DNA of 64,000 nt, taken from assembly GCF_003589595.1 (NCBI RefSeq), contig NW_020654422.1, forward strand, positions 11,785,855 through 11,849,854, given 5' to 3'. The notes under the pieces were generated by a model. The model searched no databases. It was not told where the DNA came from and saw only the letters and a program-made list of their open reading frames with translations. Below, in pieces: positions 12,125 to 24,700 of this stretch. The translations under genes and the position numbers were made by a program. Within the stretch, counting starts at the first letter, position 1. Every line of letters starts with the position of its first letter. The DNA is from Hyposmocoma kahamanoa. Lineage: Eukaryota > Arthropoda > Insecta > Lepidoptera > Cosmopterigidae.

Positions 12125-12385
12125 ATTTTTATTGAATTGATATTCAATTATTTTTGTGAAATTACTCCACTAGGGCGTTATAATTATTAATACAAAAATT
12201 CCTTCGATCCGGCCGGATTCGAATAATAGTATATAATAGAAAAATACCGTGCCAGACGCTATACCAACTAAGCCACAGAACGAACCAGCAGACCTCACGA
12301 ATTTTTCTATGTGCTTGTTGTCGTGTCTTTGTATTTGGTTTTTCAACGACTTTTTAGCCGTAGCGCCATCCATGAGAAATCTATG
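12125..12385 (-). repeat. tRNA-derived SINE, family B, inverted copy
   Basis: The minus strand reads GATGGCGCTACGGCTAAAA, GTTGAAAAACCAAATACAAAG, then a box-A-like TGGCTTAGTTGG and a box-B region near ATTCGAATCCGG. It mirrors 12555-12760. The tRNA-like part lies in the second half of the element. Confidence 0.75.
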
Positions 12386-12464
12386 AAAGTTTTATCACCC
12401 AGTTAGATACCTTTGCAGCTACCAGCCCTGGCGAGAGATGTCCCTATTCACTGTATTTTTAAAT

Positions 12465-12765
12465 CTTTATTGAATTGATATTCAATTATTTTTGTGAAAT
12501 TACTCCACTAGTTTGTTATAATTATTAATAGTTGTTAATTTTATTAATGTTATAGATGGCGGCGCTACGACTAAAAAGTCGTTGAAAAACCAAATACAAA
12601 GACACGACAACAAGCACATAGAAAAATTCGTGAGGTCCGCTGATTCGTTCCGTGGCTTAGTTGGTATAGCGTCTGGCACGGTATGCTAGAAGGCGTCGGT
12701 TCGAATCCGACCGGATTGAAGAAATTTTTTCTGAGTGTTCCATCTTTGTATTAATAATTATAACA
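12465..12765 (+). repeat. tRNA-derived SINE, family B, direct copy
   Basis: Starts after GATATTCAATTATTTTTGTG (also present at 12136). It carries the GATGGCGGCGCTACGAC head, then TGGCTTAGTTGG (box A) and GGTTCGAATCC (box B), and a CATCTTTGTATTAATAAT tail. Confidence 0.8.
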
Positions 12766-13063
12766 AACCTAATAATTTTATTATCCATGACACATCAATA
12801 GAACTTGAAATCCGTCGAAATTGTAAGCTACGTCCGTTACTGAAAAAGAAGTAAGAAAAAAAAGAAACTACATATTGTAGTATTTAGTGCGTACTTGACA
12901 TTTTGCCAATACATGTACATCACAGGCGTTTTTGTGATAAAAGTAAATTCATGCGAAAATAATTTGTTATATCTCGGAAAATTAGTAGAGTGAAACCAGG
13001 CTGTAAATCCCTTAAAAATAGATTGAACTAGACAATATTACGTTACAAACCTAATGAATAACT

Positions 13064-13378
13064 TCAAAATCATCATCAATCCATTTAAACGTGTCACTGC
13101 TGGACACGAGTGGAGACTCGTGTAAGAGTAAGAGGAGTTTTAGGCGAGGGTTTAGGCTTTAGTCCGCCACGCTGGCCCAATGCAGGTTGGGGACTTCAAA
13201 CGTTTTCCGAGGTGCAGGTTTCTTCATGATGTTTTCCTTCAATGGAAAAGTCATGGTAAATTTCAAATTAAATTTCGCATTTAAATTCCGCGAAACTAAG
13301 AGGTGCGCGCCTGGATTCGAATGCACGGCTTCTGCTTGAGAGGCGTTAGGTCAAACCATTAGGCTTCAACGGCTTTTA
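13064..13378 (-). repeat. SINE with tRNA-like end on the minus strand
   Basis: Contains GTCCGCCACGCTGGCCCAATG, CAGGTTTCTTCATGATGTTT and, near 13320, GGATTCGAATGCACG, which is box-B-like when read on the minus strand. Layout and wording match a SINE type I associate with Lepidoptera; a fragment is at 10640-10690. Confidence 0.6.
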
Positions 13379-14072
13379 TGAATAACTTCCACTCAAAAAA
13401 TTCATTCAAAATTGACGGGTTAAATATAGACGCCCTGCAAACTTCAAAGCCTTTTTACCTTATCCGCTATGAATTACTAAAAAGCGCAGAATGTTATAGT
13501 ACAATATTTATTATTTCTTACAAAGCCCTAATACATCTAGAAAAACACGCACGGGGTTGAAGACCTTATTAGAATTTTATAACAGATAAGTTCCTTGAAG
13601 GTTTGTGAAAGTCGGAACAAGGTTTATTCACGTCTATAACAGAAATTGTATCAAGTTGGATGACCCGGCGAAGCACTTATATTGATTCGTAGTTAGTATA
13701 GTACTTACCTACTTTCCTAGAGCTTTTATAATAAAACACAAGTGTCAATTCGGGCTGACTTTTTGGGATCTGCGCATACCATTAAATCTTTTGATCCAGT
13801 GCCGCTTAGATTATAATATTATTATAAGAGCAACCGTGTTGTTGAAGATATACCTCGTGATCTTTCATGATTCTCACTGTCGGAAAAGTTTCACAAATAT
13901 TTACATTGTATTCTTTTATTATTTAAGCATATTTTTATTATTATTTAAATTATTTTATATAATTTATATATTTATTTTTAGTATACTACTTACCTAATAC
14001 TGTATAAATATGTGAGACTTAGACGATTTTGAGGATTTTCTATCATGTGCAAGCTCCGATTCTTTTGTTTCA

Positions 14073-16765
14073 TTGAATCACTCGGAGATGGAGGTTGACG
14101 CATTGAGTGTCGAGCTCTCCAATATCTTTAGTACTGCGTCTCCACATTTTAATGTATGCCATATAAATGCCCAAAGCATACCTAGTTACCACACAGAGTT
14201 GCTTGATACTTTTTCCTTCGACTCTTTACATGCGGTGCTTGTTTCTGAAAGCTGGTTTAAGCCATGTCATAATTCAACTACGTATGCCTTACCAGGTTAT
14301 GTTTTGGTGCGCAATGACCGTCTTGTGAAGAGAGGTGGTGGTGTAGCCATCTATCTTCGCAGTTCCATTCCTTCACAAACGTTCTCCAGAAACTAGAGAA
14401 CTGAGAAATTTTACTAGTCTTGACTTAAACAAACTTGCTCACGATGCGTGTACTATTGATTGGTCCGGGATTATGGCAGCACCCACTGTAGATGGCAAGC
14501 TGACAACATTCATCGCCACCTTATTAAGTTTTTACGACAAGCATGCACCATTACGCTCAGTGAAACTGAAAAGACCATCTGCACCCTGGATCGCTCCTTT
14601 GGTGCGTATAGCAATGCGGAGGCGTGACAGAGCTTTTCGTAAATTTAAACGTTGTAAGTCTGAGGAAAACTGGGTTACTTTCAAGGCTCATAGAAATCGC
14701 TGTAACCAGATGGTGAGAGCTGCAAAGCGTCGCTATTTTCATGACAACTTTCTCCACTCTTCTCCAGCTGACACTTGGAAATTTTTGAAGTCTATTGGCT
14801 TAGTTAGGCTTCAGAATGACGCTTTACCTCATGGGCACTCAATGGGCAGGCAAAGCGGATGCTCTCAAAGATGTTCCTTCCTTGTGCCAACAACCATCTG
14901 AAAGTTTTATCTTTTCTACGGTGTCGGTGTCCGATATTCGCAAAACAATAATGTCTTTAAAGTCTAAAGCTGTTGGATGTGATGACATTAATTTAGTCGA
15001 CAAATGATAGTCTTTTGTTTAGATAGTGCTCTGCCTATTACTACTCACATTATCAACTCATCCCTCTCATCTGGTACGTTCCCTAAGAACTGGCGCAGGG
15101 CGCATGTGTTGCCTCTTCCGAAGATTAATAACCCCACAACCCTTAAACACTTCAATTTCTATACTACCCATCCTTTCAAAAATTCTTGAAGCGATTGTTC
15201 ACCGCCAACTATCATGTTTTCTTTTTAGAAAGAATATCTTCGACCAGTACCAGCTTGTTTTTCGGCATTACAGAGGACATTCGGGAGGGCATGGAGGACT
15301 TACGGTTAACGGTATTAGTCCTCATTGATTTTTCTAACGCATTCAATGCTGTTGACCATGATATCCTTCTTGCTATCTTTGCTTATCTGCGAATCTCTCC
15401 TCCGGAACTGACTGGTTTTCTTCATATCTTCGAGGGCGCAAGCAAGCGGTTCGTGCTAAGGACTCCATGTCTAATTGGTCAGACCTTGAGGCAGGTGTCC
15501 CCCAAGGTGGAATTCGTTCTCCTCTATTGTTCTCCGTTTTCATCAATTTAATTTCTCCTATCCTCCACAATTCTCACCATCTGTATGCAGATGATCTGCA
15601 AATATATGCACAGACCAAGATTGACTGCCTGGATAATGAGATACAAGCGCTTAATGAAGCTCTGAGGCGTATCGCTGATTGGTCGAGTAAGTTTGGCATC
15701 AGTGTCAACCCAAGTAAGTGCCAAGGTATTGTCGTGGGTAGTTCTCATGCTTTGACTAGGTTGGACATGAGCTGTGTCGCGCCTCTTTCTTATAATGATA
15801 CACCTATTGTATTCGCACCGCATGTTGTGAATCTGGGACTACACATTGATAGTACTTTAAGCTGGAAACCCCAGATTGACTGTCAGAAGATCATTGGTAC
15901 CTTAAGATCGTTCCACCAATTCAAACACTTTCTTCCCATCTCAACAAAAATCATCTTAGTACAGGCCATAATTTTTCCTATCCTTGATTATGCTGATGTG
16001 TGTTATGGTGATATCACCCAGGAACTTTTCAACAAATTGGATCGCTTGCTCAATAGTTGCATTCGCTTTATTTATGGACTTCGAAAATTTGATCACGTAT
16101 CCGCATGTCGCAATGAGTTGAAGTGGCTTACGATTTGCCAACGTCGTGATTTGAGAATACTTTCCACTCTTTACTCTATTATTAATGATAAATGTGCACC
16201 TGGACATTTGAAATGTAAATTTCAATATTTGGGTGCATCCCATAATCGCAATCTTCGCTCAGACAGCAAATTGACTCTTTTAATTCCTTCTCACCGTACT
16301 GGTTTTCTTTCTAACTCATTTACTCTTCAGGCAATACGACTCTGGAACGCTCTACCGCCTCATATTCAAAAAGCGCGGAATAAACTAGCTTTCAAGCAAT
16401 TAGTCCGCGATTTCATATTGGAGTCTCAATCTACATCCCATTAGCCTGACATTGTTATATATATGTATATTGAATATATATGAGTATGTATTATATATTA
16501 TGTATTTGTGTCTATATAGGTTGCTTATATAAGTATATAGTTAGTCATATAATATTATGTGCTATATTTATATTGAGTTTAAACTATATTTCATAATTAT
16601 TTACAATTTTCTTCCTGTCTGTTTTAATTGTCATGTTATGCACCTTAGTTAATTATTTTGAACCCAGCTCTCCGGTTGACTGGTAGAGAAAGCCTAATGG
16701 CATTAAGTCCGCCATTTGTACTGTTTTGTGTGCAATTAAGTTTAAATAATATAAAAACTCTTCAA
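14073..16765 (+). pseudogene. Decayed non-LTR retrotransposon (CR1/L2-like) with endonuclease and RT remnants
   Basis: In order: an endonuclease piece at 14120-14390 (VCHINAQSIPS and LVSESWF supply the conserved Asn and Glu); an internal deletion; a linker at 14470-14810 (PSAPWIAPLVR, AAKRRYFHDN); then the RT. The RT N-half is broken by frameshifts between 14816 and 15470. The C-half is open at 15467-16444 with AGVPQGGIRSPLLFSVF and the catalytic box LYADDLQIYA. The 3' UTR to about 16760 includes GCATTAAGTCCGCC. With several frameshifts and a deletion it cannot encode working enzyme. Confidence 0.88.
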
Positions 16766-17179
16766 AAGTATCCTCACCAACTCATTTTGGCGTTTATTCC
16801 CAGTCGTTCCATGTACTCGTTCCACGTAGAACAATAATTGTGACCCATGCGTTTGTATGGTCACTATATCTACTATTTTGTTTTCTTAATTTATTGTGGT
16901 ACAAACATTCATTACAATATTAATGTTTGCAGAAAAAAATGAAACTGCTACTGACAACGAGTACCGAATTAAACTTAAATAGGAATTACCTTGGTATATA
17001 CTAATCTATGGTAATAATATACGTGCTAAAAGAGCTTACATATACATACATGCACACACATTTTTGAACAAAAATCGAATAGATAAACTTTATTGTTTAA
17101 CCCATACCCATTACCCATTTGGTTAAGCATCTACATGCTTAAACAAATTTGTATTTGAAACTAAAGAAAAAAAGTAATT

Positions 17180-17260
17180 AACCGGGATATGAACTCGCGA
17201 CCGCAGGCTTCGCAAGCAGACTCTGCCCTCTAGGCCACAAAGCTCCATCATTATTACTAA
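17180..17260 (-). repeat. tRNA-like SINE head
   Basis: The minus strand reads GTGGCCTAGAGGGCAGAG and then GCGAGTTCATATCCCGG, resembling box A and box B of a tRNA-derived SINE. Confidence 0.5.
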
Positions 17261-17539
17261 ACAGTTTGGATGCTTATCTTGAATCTGAAATTTATTTACA
17301 ATCTCTACGGCGCGGCGTCTAATTTGGGTTACTAACTAAATCATACTCTCTTAGTGATAATAATAACAATAATTTATTTATTTCAGACAACATTCAAGGT
17401 CCATTTTAATGTTAGTAGAGCTTACGCTATATTAATACTAACATAGAAATTGGCTCCTGTGCGAGTTTACACATCATCAGACAATCAGGCCCGTCAGCTA
17501 TCGCTTTCAGGATGCCATTACAGCTCCCGCGCATTCTAT

Positions 17540-18130
17540 TCAACAGCTAGGCAGTTTTGTTTCGCCAGACTGCGTCAAAACGTGCCCGAAGCTCTGCAAA
17601 AGCGCAGGAGCTGCAACGCATTATTAAATTGGACTCGCAGAGCATTGCATGTTTTTGAGCATGTTTGATCCACAAACTTGCCGCGTACAGAGATGTGCAA
17701 AATGCCTTAAAGAATGTTACCTTCACTGCATCTGTACATCTAGCAAACTTTCCAACCAACATACTCGGCCGAACTGACAACGCCTTACGCTCCCTTTCCT
17801 TATGCACATCATCGTTAAGATCCGCGGTTACCAAATGTCGGAAATTTTAATTCAAACCCTCTTTTAAGGGGAACACCATGTAACACGTGATCCAAAATTA
17901 GGGAACTTGTGTCCCACCCCAAAGACCATACTGTCTTTTTAATATTGTAAGCTAGACTGTGCGACTCCGCGTAGGACTCGCATACATTAAGTAGCTTTCG
18001 CATTGCCAGCAGCACCATATCGTCCGCGTAGCTGAAATTATTGATACAGACATATGCAGGTCGGTTACGTTAATAAAGTAACCGAAGATTGAATACCAGG
18101 GGTGAACTCAAGCAACCTTATCTCACCCCG
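17540..18130 (-). pseudogene. Reverse transcriptase fragment of a non-LTR retrotransposon
   Basis: At 18060-17990 the minus strand encodes INNFSYADDMVLLA, with the catalytic YADD. It is followed by ICESYA-like and SLAYNIKKT motifs. In another frame (17834-17547) VTADLNDDVHKERERKALSV and FFKAFCTSLYAASLW are the typical thumb region that follows. The frame shifts at about 17830, so it is a dead fragment. Confidence 0.8.
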
Positions 18131-18709
18131 CATTCCATCCTAAAGAGAGCTCACTCGCCCACACACCGCACACGTTTTCCTGATTCAGGTACCAGAATGT
18201 AAAGAGAGATGTCAACTCCGGTCAGATGATGCCGCAGTAATTGAAAACTGGAAGATAAATATATTTGTGACAAAGTAGTAAAGTAAAAGTACAGCAAAAG
18301 TACTGAATATGCTTTAAAGCAAATAAATTATCGGTTCCAGCGTACTGTGCGGCGCCGGCGGCGTCGGCGGGGTTTACGTACGTAAAACCCGCCTTCGCCA
18401 TACGCGAATAACCTTTGTCAGGGTCTTATTTACTATGGGTAATAGGCATTTGACCAAAACCATTTATAACCTTATGGCAATTGACTATAATGGTCGAGTA
18501 TGGAGCACCCTTGTCAAGAAATGTATTTAGGTGGAGAGATTTTTTTTGCGCTAATATCTTTTGTTGCGGTAGAATTAAAGTTGTTCGTTTTAAAGACATT
18601 TGATTTGGGTTCAATTTTATAGATATCCTGTATAAAATATCAAATAATTCTGCAAATAATAATAAAAAACACGAGACAATGTTTCTCATTATCCAGGTAC
18701 AGTCACAAA
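18131..18709. other. Upstream region of NADSYN1
   Basis: Holds the end of the RT remnant and a GC-rich patch at 18350-18400 (GGCGCCGGCGGCGTCGGCG). The region next to the start codon presumably contains the promoter; I see no clear TATA box. Confidence 0.35.
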
Positions 18710-21700
18710 ATGGGTCGCAAAGTGACGGTGGCAGTATGTACCTTAAACCAGTGGGCGCTGGACTTCGAAGGCAATATGAGCAGGATACTTCAGTCGATCC
18801 AGGAGGCTAAGGAGATGAGCGCTCTTTATAGAACCGGACCGGAGTTGGAAATATGGTAATTTGATCCTTTTGTTTCGGTTTGACTGAACGATCCAATGAG
18901 CTTCGATGTTATAAGTTTTCATGTTTTTTTTTTTCACTTTATTCTAGTGGCTATAGTTGTGAAGACCATTTCTACGAGCCAGATACGTGTCTTCACAGTT
19001 GGCAGGTTCTCGCGGAACTCCTCAAATCACCTACTTGCAAGGACATGTTAATCGACGTAGGCATGCCAGTACAACACAGAAATGTTCTATACAATTGCCG
19101 AGTCGCCTTTCTTAATAAGAAAATATTGTTGATCAGACCAAAGATGATGTTATGTGAAGATGGAAATTACAGGGAGACTAGATGGTTCTCCGCTTGGACC
19201 AAAGTAAGAATGTTTGATTTTTTTTGTAGAAAATTGTATAGTATGTAGATTGAAATTAATCTATCAAGGTTTTAAATAACGTTTATCATATAAATCAAAA
19301 GAAAAAAACCTAGTAAATTTTATACAAAATGACACTAATTCAAACTCGTGAAGTCCTATTGGATTTGAATTTAAAAAATAGTAGGTAGAATATGTCATAA
19401 TCCTGGAAGTAAGCAATTGTTGGACGAGTAAGAATTATACGAGTCAAGCAGTTGCTGTTTCCCCCGAGGTTTATATGGAATAGAGCTTTTCTCGATGTAA
19501 TCTTAGCGCTGAAAAAACAAGCACACGACTTGGCTGTATGGCATTTTTCTTCAGATACTTCTAAAATTGTATGCAATGGTCAAATATTCAAAAGTATAAC
19601 GTAGTCGTAAATAATGGATTTTTATACGGATTTTGAGGAGTAGGCCGAGTAGTAAATTGTATTTAATTTGTTTAAAAGAAAAGGGAATATTTCCAAGAAT
19701 ATGTGAGAAATAATACGTTATTACATAGGCCACGAAGTCAGGGATTGCCTGACGAGTATTAGTTACAATACAAGGCCGAGCGGCAGTGAGGTCTGGTGTT
19801 ACACGCGTCAGACCCATTCTGTCGAAAGTGTGTATACAGGCATACTGCTTTTCTCAACAACATGACGAATTACAAAAGACTTTAAAAAGTTAACGAAAAT
19901 ACAAAAGAGGAACACGAAAGTCTTTACTTTATTTTACCGGCTTCTTCCTTTTTAAATAAATATGTGGTGCAGGTATTTTTAAGCAGCATGATTAAACGCA
20001 AAAAAGGGATTATTTTCCATTTTTTTTTTCATCCTCTCAATTACAGACACTGATGTTAGTAGGCATGATAGTTATTATTCAGTTTACATTGTTCATTGTT
20101 AGTAGATAAATTTAATAGTTTAGAGCAGCAAGGACGGATTCATTCACGTTTACTTTTCTGAAAAAAAAACCAGAAAATTAAACTATTGAAGAAAAATTAC
20201 AATCTTAGATTTGGCAGTATGACCAATTACACGCCTTAGCTTGTCCCGAAGGACGAAAAATTTTACTACTACTACTTACTTTTCTGGCCTAGGCCGGTAA
20301 AGAGTTGCTTGGTCCATAAACGACAACTTTTGTGTGTTATTTTTTAATATAATGGAAAAATATTCGAGATGTTTCAGAACAGTTAAAAATATTAGATTAT
20401 TTTCTATTTCCAGGAAAGACAAGTAGAAGAATATTATTTGCCTAGAATGATAACGGCTATCACAAATCAGTCTACGGTGTCCATTGGTGACGCAGTGATC
20501 GCTACTAGAGACACGTGTATAGGTTTCGAAATTTGTGAAGAATTGTGGAATCCAAAAAGGTATTTATTGTTATTAGATCATTTTTATGATCCATTTTAGA
20601 TGAACTCTAGATCAATTTAGATTAAAACACCATAAGGAGATACTTTTTCAATTCATTGGTCAGTCACTCGCAGAAATATGTATACACGGTGCCAAATTTA
20701 TATTCGATAGTCGCACGAAATGTTCATTAAAATCGTAGATTATTTTATGAAACGTAATTTCGCCCTTTTTCGTATGGAATTAAAGGGTAAAATTAATAAT
20801 AATAATAATAAGTAATAGTAAATATTACACAACATCACGTACGTTGCTCTGACCCCAAAGTAACTAAAGCATTTGTGTTACGGAAATCGGAAACAACGGC
20901 TGTACTACAAACACCCAGACCTGAGACTATACAGAAAAAATAATTTCTACATTGACTCGGCCTGGAATCGAAACCGGGACCTCAGAGATGGCGACACAAT
21001 GAAAACTGGGTGGAAGTCACTTGACCACAGAGACCGTCAATAAACTTTACGTTCACACTACACTTTTGGATAATAAAGCCATACGTGATCATAAATCAGA
21101 AATACTTTTATCACATGAAAGTTATAAAAATAATACGAATTACATGAAACATTTTTTTAACTCCTATATAAGCATAAAAAGTTATCGACTAATTTCGTTC
21201 GTGGAATTTTTAAACCTTACTCCTGAAAAGTTGTCATTTTGCAGATGTGGCCTTATTACTCCAAGACGGGTGCGATTTATAGAGTAATTTGACCATGTGT
21301 ATATATGTATATGTCGACAGTAAAAGGTAAAGGAGGTTAAGCGATACTTAAGTTTAAACTTATATATGTATAGTGAATTTTGTGACTTATTTATTTATTT
21401 CAAATTTATTGCAAAATACTCCTCTGTCGTTCCCTCGCTGCTGAGGATCGTGACTTTGAGCCGTCAATAAATTACTACACCGTCAATAAATTCTCTCCAC
21501 GGTACTCTGTCTTTGGCTAGGTGGAATGCGACGCTCACTGGTGCAGCCACACTTTCAGCCACCTGGTTACACCATCGTGTCGAACTTCGAACTCTGCTCT
21601 TCGTTCTCCCTCAATCTTCTACTCTAATCCTCTACTCTTCGTTGGCCTTCAGTCCTGCCCAACAATCATGCTCTCGAGACTATCAGCGCTTCTGCGTTCA

Positions 21701-24700
21701 CTGGGACCAAAGAATTGCAGAATGTGGAGCAATCAGACGAAAAATAAGCGTTTGTGCTTTTGCAACTGCAATTCGTCAAGCACGGATACGTTCGTACGAT
21801 GTGCAGTTCAGGGAATCCTTAATAGGCGACGCCAACACCACATCTCAAAAGAGTCAATTCTTTGCCTATCAGCGGCTCTTAGCCTCCAGGTTTCCGCGTC
21901 TTACAAAAATATAGAGAAGACTAGCATGCGAACTATATGTATCTTCGTTCTACTGCGAATGTTTCTGTCCTTCTATATATTTGCAAGTTGTGTCATGGCA
22001 GTTTTTGCCATACCAATGCGTCGTCGCATTTCATGTTCACTATTTCCTCTGTTGCTGATGACTGATCGAAGATACAAGAACTCACCTACGGTCTCGTATT
22101 CCTTTAGTGCATCTACAGTCATATTATTTATATATTATAGATCATATTATTGCAAAATACAATCCTAAACAAATGGCGGTCTAAAAGCCGTAAAGCCATT
22201 GCCTACTAGAAAGTCCTCGGGCAGAAAAGACAATAGAATGGTGCACCACTTAAAAACAATAATTTAAAATACAACAACATTCTACATATTAAAAAAGGTC
22301 CGAGTATAATATTAAGAGATCCACCACTCTGGCATCTTTCGATCGTCAGCGTCAACTTGCCAAAGCACGCACGGCGTCTTGTCGGCCGCCGAGGCGCGGA
22401 CGTCGTGTCGACGCTGTGGCCGCTGTGAGCGTTGCAAGACGCTGCTTGACGTGGGGGTCTCTAGAATGGTCATCATAAGTATCTATATTTTGTGATAATG
22501 TTGAACTAGATCTAATTGCATGTGGCGAACAAGACAAGTGATATTATCTAAGCTTGCTAGGCTTGCAAGTAGTAAAATCTGTATTACTGTAAAAATAAAA
22601 TTTTTCTGTTTACAGTCAGTCACAGTTTAGTTGTCAGTATTTCAAATATAATTGTTTAAACACGGACGTATATAGTTCATATACATGTCATCGTTGGACA
22701 TGGCTCTTTTCTAAGATGATTTCTATACCATTAAATGAAATAATAAATAATGATCATGAGTAAACAGTATTGACTTGAATAGTACAGCTTGCTCAATTAG
22801 AATAGAACTGAAACTTTGACTTTGACTATCACTGTTTTTTGGGAAAAGGATTTATATATAGAAAATAAAATTTTTTATTAAATAAAGTCTATAAAAAATA
22901 TTATATACAAAATTAGTATTTATTTATTAATTCGAGATTATTATTAATTATTTTTTTTTTTTAAATAACGCACACACTCAACATAGCCCCGCACTAGGGA
23001 AATCCTGTGTCGCGGGTGCCATGGACACACACATAGACAACTACAAATTACACCCAAACTCACGAGAGATATAATTGTAGGCCCTACAACTATTTCTCTC
23101 GGCCCGGGAATCGAACCTGGGACCTCTGCGTGGCAGTCCGGCATGGTAACCGTTCGGCCACGGAGGCAGTTATTAAAAAGTATATTAAAATCATATTTCT
23201 GTGGTTTGGTACAAGGAGTGCCTACGTCCATATTACTTACGCACTTCTTGTATTAACCAGGTCACAGATTTAAGAGTTGTCCTGTTTGCAAATAAATACG
23301 CATGACTCTGTTTTTGAACACCGTGTTTTATTGTTTATTATGTACGTTTTATTTCTAGCCGACACATCCCTTTAAGTCTCGATGGCGCAGAAATTATATC
23401 CAACGGCTCCGGCAGTTATATGGAACTTCGCAAAGCATACGTCACTGTAGACTTAGTCAAAAGCGCTACCTACAAGAGTGGGGGCGCGTATTTATTTAGC
23501 AATCTGAGAGGCTGTGATGGACAGAGGATTTATTTCAATGGTTGTTCCTGTGTCGCTGTCAATGGAGAAATTGTTAGTCGTGGATTGCAATTTGCTTTGA
23601 ACGACGTGGTGAGTGTTATATTACCTTAAACCGCATTTAGCAGAGAACGACAGTGATTAAGTCATTAGATTGCTAAGCATGAGCACAATGGCAAAACATA
23701 TATTTCTTTTTCAAGCTGATGTATCTATATTTTTAAAAATTCGGTGTGTTGGTAATATCAAATTACTGTATACATCGTTTTTTTTAGAATTAGAGAAAAC
23801 GTTAAGGCGATGAGGTGCCCAAAATCGCGTAATGTTTTTGTGTAAGTTTTTAGGCAATTACATAGCACGTGAATCCTTGAAAGTAGTACATTCTGTAACA
23901 CGCATCTTGAAGTGTAGCTTGAAAATCCTAGAATATTGCTTATTGTCATAGGTAATACAAAAACTGGATTACAGTGAGACTCTGGTGGTTATTTTTTGAC
24001 GTATTTTTCTCGTTTGGTGTGGTTATTTAAATGGTACTTATCTTGATCCTGACACTTTATTTGTTTTAAATAAAAGACAAATAACATTTAGGAGTAAAAA
24101 ATAACTTTCGCCTACTAAAGTACGAGCTAAATATTTGCTTGCAAATTATGGACAGGCACTTAACAGTGTGAAAAAATATCATACACAAAAAAATGCGTAA
24201 ATAAGTAAATATAATGCACCAATACGTTGAAATCAAAACAAAATATTAAAAATAAGTCAAATTTAGCCATTAGGTGAGAATAAAAAATTTGGTTGGATTA
24301 GAACCTAAAACACAAAGTATTCATAATAATCTCAGTACAGAGTACTAAAAAAACCGACCTCAAAAGTACGTGGAATTACGTCTATTTGCTAAGTTTCATT
24401 GAAATATCCCCTAGTTCGCCACAATACAGGACTTGATACTGGAGATAATAAAAATAGGTTCTCACTACTACACTACTCAAAGTATATCGAGAGAAAAACG
24501 CCTTGAATTGGAGAAATAGCAAAATCAACTAAATAATTGCTAAAAGTAATTGCTCCTAAATTAACGTTAGGCGCTATTTATAAAAATGAATCTTCATGCG
24601 TGAACAGCCACCCTTTGAGGTGGATGATTTTCTTTAAAATGAAATGGGACCACTATGGAAATACCCCCTTTCCAACAAAAAAAGAATCATGACAATCGAT

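Noticed and set aside
21513..22168. Overlapping plus-strand ORFs of 133 and 215 codons, one containing a hydrophobic stretch
   Set aside because: The minus strand encodes recognisable retrotransposon tail motifs ([22 protein letters not shown]); the plus frames show no family features.
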